Below, piece by piece: positions 28,650-36,579 of a stretch of DNA of 45,788 nt. The stretch comes from Candidatus Doudnabacteria bacterium (GTDB lineage Bacteria > Patescibacteriota > Doudnabacteria > UBA920 > O2-02-FULL-48-8), in the NCBI GenBank assembly GCA_016186915.1, contig JACPKU010000007.1:1-45788 (forward strand), given 5' to 3'. The translations under genes were made by a program, and so were the position numbers. Within the stretch, counting starts at the first letter, position 1; each line of letters begins with the position of its first letter. The notes beneath the pieces were generated by a model. That model saw nothing but the letters and a program-made list of their open reading frames with translations, did not search any database and was not told where the DNA came from.

Positions 28650-29233
28650 AGTCCTTCTTCAATGCGCGTGTAGATATGGATCTTCCCTTTCATCCCCCAG
28701 TGTTCAATCTCGTGTGCCGCTTCTTCTGCGGTTTCGGATGCGTGGATTAAATTATGGATCGCGCGCTTGTCTTTGTTCGCAGAGGCCGCAGAATCCACAG
28801 AATAATCACCACGAATGGTCCCCATTTCCGCCAAGGCTGGCTGGGTATTGCCGGCGAGCTTGCGGATCATATCCACCGCATGCACCCCTTGCACCACAAT
28901 CTTCACCACCGGTCCCGACGTCATATAATCAATAAGCCAACCCCTCACTTGCGGCCCAATCTTTTCTGCCTTATCAGTTCCCATCTCTTCCTTGGCATCG
29001 AAGCCATATTTTTCATAAGTGGAAAGTGTCTTTTCCCCCAAACGCGTAATCCAGGCCTCGTCTTTCGGATAATGACGGTCAATCTCTTCTTTGCTCGACT
29101 GGTGCATTTCTAATGCCACAATTTTCAATCCCGCCCGCTCAATCCGTCTGATTACTTCTCCAGCCAGCCCCCGTCTCACACCGTCCGGCTTAATCAAAAC
29201 GAAAGTAGTTTCTTCTTTTGGATGAGGTTTCAT
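28646..29233 (-). CDS. ndk: Nucleoside diphosphate kinase with internal insertion
   Basis: A 195-aa protein, against about 140 for typical Ndk. The N-terminus TTFVLIKPDGVRRGLAGEVIRRIE and the active-site segment IRGDYSVDSAASANKDKRAIHNLIHASET (catalytic His in NLIHAS) are standard. Between HYPKDEAW and DYMTSGPVVKIVVQG lies an extra segment of about 45 residues (TRLGEKTLSTYEKYGFDAKE and following). It interconverts NTPs and dNDP/dNTP, which fits the nearby dNTP metabolism genes only in a general way. Similar long Ndk proteins occur in Patescibacteria. Confidence 0.93.
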   Translation of the reverse strand: MKPHPKEETTFVLIKPDGVRRGLAGEVIRRIERAGLKIVALEMHQSSKEEIDRHYPKDEAWITRLGEKTLSTYEKYGFDAKEEMGTDKAEKIGPQVRGWLIDYMTSGPVVKIVVQGVHAVDMIRKLAGNTQPALAEMGTIRGDYSVDSAASANKDKRAIHNLIHASETAEEAAHEIEHWGMKGKIHIYTRIEEGL

Positions 29234-29235
29234 AA

Positions 29236-29871
29236 TTAATCTTTAATAATAGTTATTTTATTAATTACCACATCGGTCAATGGGACAGACACCTCGCCGC
29301 TAAATGGATTGGGTTCCACTGGCGTTTTGCCGATTTGTTCCACCACTGCCATGCCGCTCGTGACATACCCGAACACCGTGTACTGTCCGTCCAAAAACGG
29401 CTGCGCTCCAAGGGTGATATAAAACTGGCTGCCTGATGATTCTCTGTTGGGATTGATCTGGTCTCCCAGTCTGGCCATGGCAATCGCGCCGTTGGTGTGC
29501 TTTAAGCCGATTTCTGCCGGAATGGTATACCCCGGTCCCCCTGTGCCGTCACCGTTTGGATCCCCGCCCTGAATCATAAACCCGGCCACGATGCGGTGAA
29601 ATTTCAAACCTTCATAAAACCCCTCGCGGGCGAGCTCCAAAAAATTGCTCACGGTGCGAGGTGCGGCCTGACCATCTAAGGTAACTTCAAAGCTGCCTTC
29701 GCTAGTCTCAATCTTAACCACTGCCTCGGCCGGGACTGAAGACTCAGAGGCTTCTGGCTGTTGCGGAGAATTGTTATCATCCTCATCCACCGGCTTTTGT
29801 GAATTATTCAATAGCACATACCCTCCAATCGCGATAATAAAAACAAGGAGAATAATAATGGCTTTATTCAT
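29236..29871 (-). CDS. Membrane-anchored cyclophilin-type peptidyl-prolyl isomerase
   Basis: A 211-aa protein with an N-terminal membrane helix (AIIILLVFIIAIGGYVLL), an acidic linker, then a cyclophilin domain from about residue 50: VSNFLELAREGFYEGLKFHRIVAGFMIQGGDP, GTGGPGYTIPAEI, GSQFYITLG. The catalytic Arg of FHRI and the FMIQGGD motif are present. It should assist folding of secreted proteins outside the membrane. It lies 2 bp upstream of ndk. Confidence 0.93.
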   Translation of the reverse strand: MNKAIIILLVFIIAIGGYVLLNNSQKPVDEDDNNSPQQPEASESSVPAEAVVKIETSEGSFEVTLDGQAAPRTVSNFLELAREGFYEGLKFHRIVAGFMIQGGDPNGDGTGGPGYTIPAEIGLKHTNGAIAMARLGDQINPNRESSGSQFYITLGAQPFLDGQYTVFGYVTSGMAVVEQIGKTPVEPNPFSGEVSVPLTDVVINKITIIKD

Positions 29872-29913
29872 AGATTTGTTGGTTACTTTACTCTCTTTAG
29901 CTTAGCCAAAATC

Positions 29914-30798
29914 TTACTGTTTGTAAAGATTGGCGCCATCTGAGACAAACCTAATGGTTTGACCCTGATCAGTGCGAAAAACCTGCGATCCAACCTGTTC
30001 CAGCTTGTCCAAAACTTCCTGCGTGGGGTGGCCGTAATTATTTTCCCCGACTTCAATCACGGCAAACTCCGGCGTCACTTCTTCCAAAAACGGTACAGAG
30101 GTGGAATGCCGCGACCCATGGTGCCCGACCTTCAACAAATCAGCATCCAAATTAAACTGCGGCAACAAAATGCTTTCAATATTTATCCCCGCGTCGCCGG
30201 TAAATAATATGCTCGTTTTGCCGAAGCTAAGTTTCCCCACGATTGATGTGTCATTCAAATCTTGACTTGCCTGACTCACAAACCCTTCGGTAAAACTTCC
30301 TCCCGCTGCCTGGCCGTAAGGATAATAAACATCAAACACTGTGGCCTTGTCCAAATAAATCCGCTGTCCCTGTTTGGCATAAACTAATTCAACGCCCTTG
30401 TCGTTTGCCTCGGCCAAAAACTCATCATAGGTTTGGGAATGAAAATCAACTTCGGGCAGAATAATCTTTGTAACCTTATAGCGCCTAAGGATATCTACAA
30501 ACCCTGCCACGTGGTCAGCATGCGGGTGGGTCAAAACCAGAAGGTCAATTGTCCGGTCATAAAACGGCATGTCCTCTCCCAAATATTGCAGAACCTGGTC
30601 TGTCGGTCCACCATCGATCAAAATCTGGTTGCCTTGAAAGGTCTGAATAAATATTGAGTCCCCTTGCCCAACGTCATAAAAATTTACATGCAATAAAAAG
30701 TCGGGTTGGCGCTGCCAGCCAGCAGCCCACACTGCTATGGTAGCAAACAGTAAAGGGACTAAGAAAAATTTAATAAGGTTTTTAGTTTGAGCGTCCAT
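29914..30798 (-). CDS. ComEC-associated metallo-beta-lactamase-fold hydrolase
   Basis: A 294-aa protein with an N-terminal membrane segment, then the ComEC C-terminal type MBL domain: FYDVGQGDSIFIQT, ILIDGGPT, VLTHPHADHVAGFV (zinc ligands), ILFTGDAG and LLKVGHHGSRHST. In other bacteria this domain is fused to ComEC and may degrade the non-transported DNA strand. Here it is a separate ORF that overlaps the comEC 3' end by 40 bp, a split seen in other reduced genomes. Confidence 0.9.
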   Translation of the reverse strand: MDAQTKNLIKFFLVPLLFATIAVWAAGWQRQPDFLLHVNFYDVGQGDSIFIQTFQGNQILIDGGPTDQVLQYLGEDMPFYDRTIDLLVLTHPHADHVAGFVDILRRYKVTKIILPEVDFHSQTYDEFLAEANDKGVELVYAKQGQRIYLDKATVFDVYYPYGQAAGGSFTEGFVSQASQDLNDTSIVGKLSFGKTSILFTGDAGINIESILLPQFNLDADLLKVGHHGSRHSTSVPFLEEVTPEFAVIEVGENNYGHPTQEVLDKLEQVGSQVFRTDQGQTIRFVSDGANLYKQ

Positions 30799-32267
30799 GC
30801 CAAGCGATGCTTATTGATATAATAAATCAAAACCAAATAATACAAGAGCAGCAGCCAGATGCCGAAGTTAGAGAAGTTGATTGAGGCCAAGGGAACCCGA
30901 GCGGTTAATTTAACCACTTGCATGACGTATTCAAGCATGGCCCAAGTGATCCAGGCCAAAGGCAACGCCAGTCCGGTCCAAATCAGACCCAACATCCCGG
31001 CCAAAAACCCAAACAGCATGGCAAAAGGTATCAAGGGCAGAATAAGCACGTTGGTAATGGGGGCAATCAGCGATAATCGGTCAAAGTTCAAAAGCAAGAC
31101 TGGCAGCACGAAAATTTGGGCAGACAACGTTGCAACCACAATCTCCCGCAAATAGCGCCAAAGCCAAACAAAGTATGGTTCCATTCTGGGAGCCAAATAC
31201 ACCAACCCCATGAGGGCCAAGAACGAAAGCTGAAACCCGATATCAAAATGCAAAATTTGCGGATTGATCGCAAGCATTACAGCACCTGTGAGCACCAAAG
31301 CATTGGTGATATTATCGAGCCTGCCGGTATTCAGCGCCAACATCCCTAAAATACCCATCACCGCTGCTCGCACCACTGAAGCCTGCGCCCCAGTCATGAT
31401 GACGAACAACACAATTGCCACCAAGGACAAAATAAACGACACGCGGCGCCGAAACCAATTAAGGAGGAGCCGGTCAAAAGCCTGCGCAATGATGGTGATG
31501 TTAAAACCGGACAAAGCGATAATGTGGGTTACGCCTGTGGTGTTAAAATCGGCAAGCAGTTGTTCAGGAATGCCGCGTCTTAACCCTACCAGTAATCCTG
31601 CCAGGAACGAGTGGTGAGGTTCTGGTAAAATTTCTGAAATTTTCCCGATAAACGCTTGTTTAAACTGAAAAAGCGAGGCTTTCACAAAATTGCCCTGTCT
31701 GGAAGCCAAAAGTTCTATGTCCGGATAATAGACTACCGCTTCAATGCCTGATTTGGATAAATAATTTTTGTAGGAAAACTCTCCCTGGGCTTCCGCATCC
31801 CGCGGGGCTGTGATTTTTTTTCTAAATTGAATTTGGTCGCCGTAGTGGTATTCCGGAAACAAGCTCGTGGTCAGAAGGAGCTTACTGTCAATCTCCCGGT
31901 TATTAACCTTTAATCGCCCGACCGTCAAATAAGTTTTATCTGACCTGACATCCGGCTCATCTACAATCAGTCCAACTACCTCCACTGTTTGATCCAAGTA
32001 GCCACTTAAGTGCTCGGCCTGCAAGCTAAAACTAATCCTGGCCATGCCCAAAACCAAAATCAATCCAGCAAAGCCAATCACCTTGGCCGCCCGACTGCTC
32101 CAACCCAAACTCACGACCATTGCAAAAATCATGGCGCTTAAAGCCATGATTTCGTAAGACGCGTATTTCCCGAGCCAGACCCCAACAATAAATGCGAGAC
32201 AAAAAATGAGGAAGATCTTGGACTTGGAAACCCCTCTCCTTGGAACAAGGGAAGCCTCTTTACCCAT
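30759..32267 (-). CDS. comEC: ComEC/Rec2 DNA-uptake channel (membrane part)
   Basis: About 502 aa from the ATG at 32267. A DUF4131-like N-terminal part (LSGYLDQTVEVVGLIVDEPDV, GDQIQFRKKITAPRD) is followed by the Competence domain with many membrane helices (HSFLAGLLVGLRRGIPEQLL, GVTHIIALSGFNITIIAQ). It forms the inner-membrane channel for single-stranded DNA. The frame stays open to 32381, but that extension (KIPAQLTKTSAG) translates a palindromic repeat and overlaps the GIY-YIG gene, so I take the inner Met; the true start is uncertain. The MBL domain follows as a separate overlapping gene. Confidence 0.9.
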   Translation of the reverse strand: MGKEASLVPRRGVSKSKIFLIFCLAFIVGVWLGKYASYEIMALSAMIFAMVVSLGWSSRAAKVIGFAGLILVLGMARISFSLQAEHLSGYLDQTVEVVGLIVDEPDVRSDKTYLTVGRLKVNNREIDSKLLLTTSLFPEYHYGDQIQFRKKITAPRDAEAQGEFSYKNYLSKSGIEAVVYYPDIELLASRQGNFVKASLFQFKQAFIGKISEILPEPHHSFLAGLLVGLRRGIPEQLLADFNTTGVTHIIALSGFNITIIAQAFDRLLLNWFRRRVSFILSLVAIVLFVIMTGAQASVVRAAVMGILGMLALNTGRLDNITNALVLTGAVMLAINPQILHFDIGFQLSFLALMGLVYLAPRMEPYFVWLWRYLREIVVATLSAQIFVLPVLLLNFDRLSLIAPITNVLILPLIPFAMLFGFLAGMLGLIWTGLALPLAWITWAMLEYVMQVVKLTARVPLASINFSNFGIWLLLLYYLVLIYYINKHRLAWTLKLKTLLNFS

Positions 32268-32300
32268 CCCCGCTGAGGTTTTCGTGAGTTGAGCGGGGAT
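32266..32300. repeat. ATCCCCGCT/AGCGGGGAT palindrome, 3' of GIY-YIG gene 2
   Basis: Nine-bp arms around TGAGGTTTTCGTGAGTTG. It covers the start region of comEC. Same family as 4003-4138. Confidence 0.85.
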
Positions 32301-32328
32301 CTTGCCCCCGATCTTAGTCGAAGGCACG

Positions 32329-32616
32329 CTATTGATTAATCTCATCATAGAGATCTTTCCAAGTGGGATTATGCTTCTCAATCAGTCCGATTTTCCAAGC
32401 GCGGTTCCACTTCTTAAGTTGTTTCTCTCTTTTCAAAGCAGCGTCTCTGTCTTCAAAGATTTCAAAATAGACCAATCTATGTACGTGATATTTCTTGGTA
32501 AATCCCTCGATTAATTCATTCCGATGCGTATAAGTCCTGCCTACCAGTTCATCAGAAAAACCTATGTATAAAACTCCTCTGGGTCTGCTGGCTAAAATAT
32601 ACACGAAGTAATTCAT
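32329..32616 (-). CDS. Solitary GIY-YIG endonuclease-like protein 2
   Basis: A 95-aa single-domain protein: MNYFVYILASRPRGVLYIGFSD is the GIY-YIG core, then the helix with Arg (LVGRTYTHRNELIEGFTKKYHVHRLVYFE) and AALKREKQLKKWNRAWKIGLIEKHNP. It is about 50% similar to the protein at 2628-2930. It is bracketed by ATCCCCG palindromes (32266-32300 and 32623-32658) and inserted between comEC and hisS. The catalytic residues look intact. Its role is unknown; the flanks suggest a mobile or repeat-linked nuclease. Confidence 0.88.
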   Translation of the reverse strand: MNYFVYILASRPRGVLYIGFSDELVGRTYTHRNELIEGFTKKYHVHRLVYFEIFEDRDAALKREKQLKKWNRAWKIGLIEKHNPTWKDLYDEINQ

Positions 32617-32622
32617 AATAAG

Positions 32623-32658
32623 ATCCCCGACTACTTGACTAATCCTTGACTCGGGGAT
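32623..32658. repeat. ATCCCCGA/TCGGGGAT palindrome, 5' of GIY-YIG gene 2
   Basis: Eight-bp arms around CTACTTGACTAATCCTTGAC, 7 bp upstream of the GIY-YIG start codon. Confidence 0.85.
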
Positions 32659-32688
32659 GGTTTCGGGGAGAAATGGCTACGAATCGCA

Positions 32689-33927
32689 TTACCAAAGCAT
32701 TGACTTCACTTCGGTCACTAAATTTGCCAACTCCACAGTGGTTTGTCTTTTTTCTTGTAAATTCTTGACATTAACTTTTTGTTGCTTGGCTTCTTCGCTG
32801 CCAAAGATAATGGCCAGCTTCATATTTTTGGCAATCGCGTATTTAAATTGCTTGTCCATTTTTACAGGCTCGTAATAAAACTCGCAATCAATGCCGGCTG
32901 CGCGCAAATTAGTCACCATATTGAGGTATTCAGCAGTCAAACTCTCATCCAAATTCATCACTAAGACTTCCGCTGTAGTTTGCGGTGCAATGAGTTTGGA
33001 TTCGGACAAAGCCGCAAACAATCGATCCAAACCGATGGAACCGCCAACGGCCGGAGTTTCTATGCCTGTAACATTTCCAATCAAATTATCATACCGACCG
33101 CCGCCTCCCACACTGCCAAATTCAGGCTTTTCTATAAGCTCGAACTCAAAAATAATCCCAGTATAGTAATCCTGCCCGCGCATCAAGTATTTGTCGAACT
33201 TCATGTTTTCAACGCCCATGCCGGATAACAGATTCTCCATCTCCTCGACATAATCCTTACTTATGTCTTCTATGGTACTGGAATATTTTGTTAAAATATT
33301 TTTTTCAAAACCTTTTTCAACAAGCATCTCAACGACTTTTTTTTCCCCGATTTTAGCGATCTTGTCAATGATACGGAAAAACGCAGGAACCATGTTTTTC
33401 GGAACTTTCAGTTTAGTGAGTGCCTGATCCACCAGTTCGCGGTTGTTGAATTTAACCAAAAAATTTCCGACCTCAAGGCTGTTGTATGCTGCTATAAGGG
33501 CGGCGATTACTTCGGCATCAGCAAGTTTAGAAGTAGTGCCCACAATATCGATATCGCATTGCATCAATTCACGATACCTTCCTTTTTGCGGCTTGTCCGC
33601 ACGCCAGACATTTCCGATCTGATACCGCTTAAACGGTTTAGGTAAATCCCTGTAGTCGGACACGACTCTGGCTAGCGGTACTGTCAAATCGTAGCGAAGG
33701 GAAACCTCTCGACCGCCCAAATCTTCAAACCTGTAAATCAACTTCTCGTCCTCCCCTATTTTCCCCTTGAACAATTCGTATGGCTCCAAAGCCGGCGTGT
33801 CAATCGGAGCAAAGCCGAAGCGTTCGAACACTTCGGAAATTTTGGTAATAATCTTCTTGCGCGCGATCTGCTCGCTGGGCAGATAATCGCGAAAGCCTTT
33901 TAAAACTTGGGGAATTTGTTTGGTCAT
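32689..33927 (-). CDS. hisS: Histidyl-tRNA synthetase
   Basis: A 412-aa class II synthetase. Motif 1 region is QVLKGFRDYLPSEQIARKKI. Motif 2 is KRYQIGNVWRADKPQKGRYRE, followed by MQCDIDIVG. The histidine-specific stretch is RGQDYYTGIIFEFE and motif 3 is VGGSIGLDRLFAAL. The anticodon-binding domain occupies the last 95 residues. It attaches His to tRNA-His. It probably starts a single-gene unit: the upstream hairpin at 33951-33990 closes the neighbouring gene. Confidence 0.97.
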   Translation of the reverse strand: MTKQIPQVLKGFRDYLPSEQIARKKIITKISEVFERFGFAPIDTPALEPYELFKGKIGEDEKLIYRFEDLGGREVSLRYDLTVPLARVVSDYRDLPKPFKRYQIGNVWRADKPQKGRYRELMQCDIDIVGTTSKLADAEVIAALIAAYNSLEVGNFLVKFNNRELVDQALTKLKVPKNMVPAFFRIIDKIAKIGEKKVVEMLVEKGFEKNILTKYSSTIEDISKDYVEEMENLLSGMGVENMKFDKYLMRGQDYYTGIIFEFELIEKPEFGSVGGGGRYDNLIGNVTGIETPAVGGSIGLDRLFAALSESKLIAPQTTAEVLVMNLDESLTAEYLNMVTNLRAAGIDCEFYYEPVKMDKQFKYAIAKNMKLAIIFGSEEAKQQKVNVKNLQEKRQTTVELANLVTEVKSMLW

Positions 33928-33950
33928 AAATCAATTTTACCACAAAAAAA

Positions 33951-33990
33951 AGCAAAAAAAAATGGGGAGTGATCACGTGGTAATCACTCC
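33951..33990 (-). terminator. Terminator of the 105-aa gene
   Basis: On the minus strand GGGAGTGAT...ATCACTCCC with an ACGTG loop, followed by a long T run. Confidence 0.9.
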
Positions 33991-34013
33991 CGCCTCGCGC
34001 GCGTCGACTCACC

Positions 34014-34331
34014 TCACGCTACCAGGTAGGCAGGTAGCAGTTGGCCTGTCTCGTCGAACACCTGCTTTCCTTGTCGCCTGTCAGCGTTGATGAGGGCTGC
34101 GCCTCGCCGCACAGCTTCTGGTGGATCAGGCCGACGGTTCATGACGTCGCACGCCATCCCCTTCAGCCGCGTTCCCATACTCACCGGCACGTTGCAGTTC
34201 AGAATGAGAGAGCTGATGGCATCAACGGTCTCCTGGGCTGCAACGACCACAGGCCCTCGACGTTGCCCATCCACTTGCCAACAATGAAACGGGCCTCCGC
34301 AGTTCACGATCCCAACAATCGGCTCGTCCAT
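34014..34331 (-). CDS. 105-aa hypothetical protein
   Basis: The product reads DEPIVGIVNCGGPFHCWQVDG, then VVVAAQETVDAISSLIL and RRGAALINADRRQGKQVFDE. It has no membrane helix or signal peptide. GGGGGTGAT precedes the ATG and a strong terminator follows. It belongs to the GC-rich, strong-ribosome-site group (compare 16470-22239, 27641-28105, 45108-45314). No family recognised. Confidence 0.5.
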   Translation of the reverse strand: MDEPIVGIVNCGGPFHCWQVDGQRRGPVVVAAQETVDAISSLILNCNVPVSMGTRLKGMACDVMNRRPDPPEAVRRGAALINADRRQGKQVFDETGQLLPAYLVA

Positions 34332-34367
34332 GAATCACCCCCCTGTTGGTTTATCAATATTAAAACT

Positions 34368-34402
34368 ACTCCTTGTTTGCGGTTTTGGCAAATCAAGGAG
34401 TC
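34368..34402 (-). terminator. Hairpin after the DUF167 gene
   Basis: ACTCCTTG...CAAGGAGT pairs over 8 bp, starting at the DUF167 stop; on the minus strand it is followed by AGTTTTAAT. A weak terminator. Confidence 0.5.
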
Positions 34403-34625
34403 AGTCAATCTCAATCAATTTATGCGTGCTTTTGTTGCCAGACTTGATATGGATGCTGCTTGGAGCCACATTGAAATGCTCAGCCAAAATTTCGATCACG
34501 GCTTCGTTGGCCCCGCCCTTTTGCGGGATCGCAGTGGTCCAGATTTTGTATTCGTCCAAATCCAGTTCCTCCAACCTGTCTTCATGCGCGTGGGTTTGGA
34601 CGTGCACTCGAATAATGCGTGACAT
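34401..34625 (-). CDS. DUF167 (YggU) family protein
   Basis: From the ATG at 34625 the protein has 74 residues; the longer frame to 34652 translates repeat sequence. It has the family pattern IIRVHVQTHAHEDRLEEL, PQKGGANEAVIEILAEHFNV and SIHIKSGNKSTHKLIEI. Members are small conserved proteins of unknown role. It is the last gene of the long minus-strand run that begins with nrdR. Confidence 0.85.
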   Translation of the reverse strand: MSRIIRVHVQTHAHEDRLEELDLDEYKIWTTAIPQKGGANEAVIEILAEHFNVAPSSIHIKSGNKSTHKLIEID

Positions 34626-34638
34626 ACATTTCAGAACT

Positions 34639-34662
34639 CCTCTCTCCCTCAAGGGAGAGAGG
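34639..34662. repeat. CTCTCTCCC/GGGAGAGAG palindrome, 3' of DUF559 gene
   Basis: A near-perfect palindrome with CTCAAG at the centre. Its core is identical to a hairpin inside the cobalamin riboswitch (41677-41697). Confidence 0.88.
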
Positions 34663-34682
34663 CTGGGAGAGAGGGTGCAAGA

Positions 34683-35027
34683 TCACTTAATTGCTCGGAA
34701 AATTTTATCTAAAACGTCTGGTAATTTCTTTTCAATTTCACTATTCCAAAATTTGAGGACTTTATAACCTGCTTTTGTAGCATAATCTATTTTCTTTTTA
34801 TCTTCGACTTTGCCAGTGCCTTTATGACCAAAACCATCCAATTCGATCAACAATTTCTTTCGTTTAGCTCCAAAATCAAAAATATACTGCCCGAGCACAA
34901 TTTGTCTTTTAAATTTAATCCCAGAGTTATTCGCCCTTAGATGTTCCCACAAGAGCGATTCCCAAATGGTTTGCCTCGTTCTTAAGTCCTTGCTATGGGC
35001 AATCATAACACGGGACAACTTAACCAT
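34683..35027 (-). CDS. DUF559 endonuclease-like protein
   Basis: A 114-aa protein of the DUF559/Vsr-like PD-(D/E)XK group: RTRQTIWESLLWEHLRANNSGIKFKRQIVLG, YIFDFGAKRKKLLIELDGFGH and GYKVLKFWNSEIEKKLPDVL. The Asp of IFDF and the ELD motif match the catalytic positions. It is flanked by CTCTCC-type palindromes on both sides (34639-34662, 35047-35068), the second of which runs into the neighbouring gene. It looks like an insertion at the end of the cobalamin operon. Confidence 0.88.
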   Translation of the reverse strand: MVKLSRVMIAHSKDLRTRQTIWESLLWEHLRANNSGIKFKRQIVLGQYIFDFGAKRKKLLIELDGFGHKGTGKVEDKKKIDYATKAGYKVLKFWNSEIEKKLPDVLDKIFRAIK

Positions 35028-35030
35028 AAT

Positions 35031-35546
35031 CTACCTCTCCCTTGTTCCCTCTCCTTTAAAGGAGAGGGAAGATCTATATTGTTGTACCAATTCGTATGCT
35101 CCAAAAAATATACTGACGTAAAACAAATCTCCCAAAACTGTATTTTTGAAAAACGGCAGAGCGTTGATATAAGATGAAAGAATCCCGGTTAGATCGTGTG
35201 GATACATCGTGGGTGAATAGAAGAAAGCAAAATTAGTAATCAGATAAAATAAAACTGATCCGAATAAGGCGCCGCCAAAAATTGTGCCAATATTTTTGTG
35301 TTTCTTAATGGCAAGCCCAATCAGCCCGATCAGAAGGAAAGAGCCGTAAACCATTATCCGGCTTTGGAGTGAATCAAAGCCAATGAAAAAATCTGAAATA
35401 AACATAGCAAGAAGCGGCAGAATTAAGGCTTGTTTTTTATTTAGATAAGTGCCGCCGAAAAGGGCAATGGCTGCGATAGGCGCAAAATTTGCTGGGTGCG
35501 GAATCACCCGCAACAGCGCGCCGATTAGAATAATTATGTAAGTCAT
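35031..35546 (-). CDS. Multi-span membrane protein, DUF6580/ECF S-component-like
   Basis: A 171-aa protein with about five membrane helices. The start IIILIGALLRVIPHPANFAPIAAIALFGGTYL matches DUF6580 membrane proteins, whose size and layout resemble substrate-binding S-components of ECF transporters. The last dozen residues (SLSFKGEGTRER) translate a palindromic repeat at 35047-35068, so the native C-terminus was replaced. It follows the DUF4430 gene by 6 bp. Together with cobO and nrdJ, I infer corrinoid uptake; the substrate is not proven, and no ECF ATPase or T-component gene lies in the window. Confidence 0.7.
   Translation of the reverse strand: MTYIIILIGALLRVIPHPANFAPIAAIALFGGTYLNKKQALILPLLAMFISDFFIGFDSLQSRIMVYGSFLLIGLIGLAIKKHKNIGTIFGGALFGSVLFYLITNFAFFYSPTMYPHDLTGILSSYINALPFFKNTVLGDLFYVSIFFGAYELVQQYRSSLSFKGEGTRER
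35047..35068. repeat. CCCTCTCC/GGAGAGGG palindrome, translated in the DUF6580-like gene
   Basis: A perfect 22-bp palindrome, centre TTTAAA. It lies 5' of the DUF559 gene and supplies the C-terminal residues of the upstream membrane protein. Confidence 0.9.
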
Positions 35547-35552
35547 CGAATT

Positions 35553-35963
35553 TTAGTAATCTCCAATTTTTTCCAACTTCCACTCAATTCTCTCTCCGTT
35601 TTTTGTTTGGTATTGACCGGCCCCGACTTGTGCTTTCTGGCCGTTGGCATAAAACGCCCAAAAATGTGTGTTGGCTGGCTCAATCCCGTCAATCGAAAGG
35701 ACAAACTCTCCAAGCCCGCCAAAATCTTGCGTTTCAACGCTGTGAGCTTCTTTCAGCAACTCTAACGCCGTATGGCCTTCTACGCCTTGATAGGAAATTG
35801 TGCTTGCTGGAGCTTGTTGAACAGCCGGGGCTTCCTGAATTTCTGTTCGGTCAATCGTAAGATCCGCTTGCGGCCGGGACGGTGCGCGAGTGAGAGCAAA
35901 AGCCACGCCAATTACCGCAATGATCACAATGATTACAAACAGTTCTATTCTTTTGGCATTCAT
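35553..35963 (-). CDS. Membrane-anchored DUF4430 protein, putative corrinoid binding
   Basis: A 136-aa protein: one membrane helix (IELFVIIVIIAVIGVAFAL), a Pro/Ala-rich linker, then a DUF4430 domain from about residue 57 (VEGHTALELLKEAHSVETQD, IEPANTHFWAFYANGQKAQVGAGQYQTK, GERIEWKLE). DUF4430 is the fold of the beta domain of intrinsic factor and transcobalamin, which covers bound B12. It lies 6 bp from the membrane protein gene and close to cobO, and the divergent riboswitch-controlled gene has the same domain. It could pass cobalamin to the transporter. Confidence 0.85.
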   Translation of the reverse strand: MNAKRIELFVIIVIIAVIGVAFALTRAPSRPQADLTIDRTEIQEAPAVQQAPASTISYQGVEGHTALELLKEAHSVETQDFGGLGEFVLSIDGIEPANTHFWAFYANGQKAQVGAGQYQTKNGERIEWKLEKIGDY

Positions 35964-35973
35964 AAGTTATTCA

Positions 35974-36573
35974 TTAAGTGCGCCCAAACATACTAGCATA
36001 TTTCTTTTCTTCCTCAAAAGTCATGGGTATATCATCCTGAATCTTGTGCTGCTTACAATATTCGAGGAACAATGTCGAATAACCCTTATTAATCCCTTTG
36101 GTTAAAGACAGTCCTAATTTTGGCAAAAAAACATCCAGGGTGTTTTCCGCCGCCTCTATTTCCAGAAAATCTCCCAAAAAAGGCAGTTTATGAAATTCCA
36201 ATACTAGTCCTTCCAATTCGAATTTCGTCACAAACTTCTCCTTGATACGAAAATGATAAAACCCGATCTTTCTCAAAATCTCATCCATAACTTCGAAATT
36301 CTCTATTTTTGTCTGAATTTCAAATCTTTGCAGCAAATTCTGATGCTCCTCGCCCTTTTCCTTGTACGTAAAAACATTCCCATATGGGGCCTTTCGTAAT
36401 CTTAAATGCTTGCCGGTTGGATTGTCAAAATCAAAGTCTCCGGCTTGATTGTTGTACATAATATCCGACTCCAGTCCTTCTTGCTCGGAAATTTTTATTC
36501 CGCCCAAGGCCGCCACTTTTTTCATCAGAGCTTCCGGGTTGTCTAATTTTATTTTAACCTCAATCTCTTGCAT
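35974..36573 (-). CDS. CYTH-domain (class IV adenylate cyclase-like / triphosphatase) protein
   Basis: A 199-aa triphosphate tunnel metalloenzyme-like protein. The ExExK signature is at residues 3-7 (MQEIEVKIKL), with further charged strand motifs KHLRLRKAPYGNVFTYK, ENFEVMDEIL and GLVLEFHKLPFLGDFLEIEA. Members cleave triphosphate groups (thiamine triphosphate, inorganic triphosphate) or make cAMP. It lies 6 bp after cobO. CobO-type enzymes release inorganic triphosphate, so an attractive but untested idea is that this protein removes that product. Confidence 0.85.
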   Translation of the reverse strand: MQEIEVKIKLDNPEALMKKVAALGGIKISEQEGLESDIMYNNQAGDFDFDNPTGKHLRLRKAPYGNVFTYKEKGEEHQNLLQRFEIQTKIENFEVMDEILRKIGFYHFRIKEKFVTKFELEGLVLEFHKLPFLGDFLEIEAAENTLDVFLPKLGLSLTKGINKGYSTLFLEYCKQHKIQDDIPMTFEEEKKYASMFGRT

Positions 36574-36579
36574 AATTGT

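Noticed and set aside
32268-32381. N-terminal extension of ComEC
   Set aside because: The residues are the translation of a palindromic repeat and overlap the GIY-YIG gene; the start was moved to 32267, though it remains uncertain.
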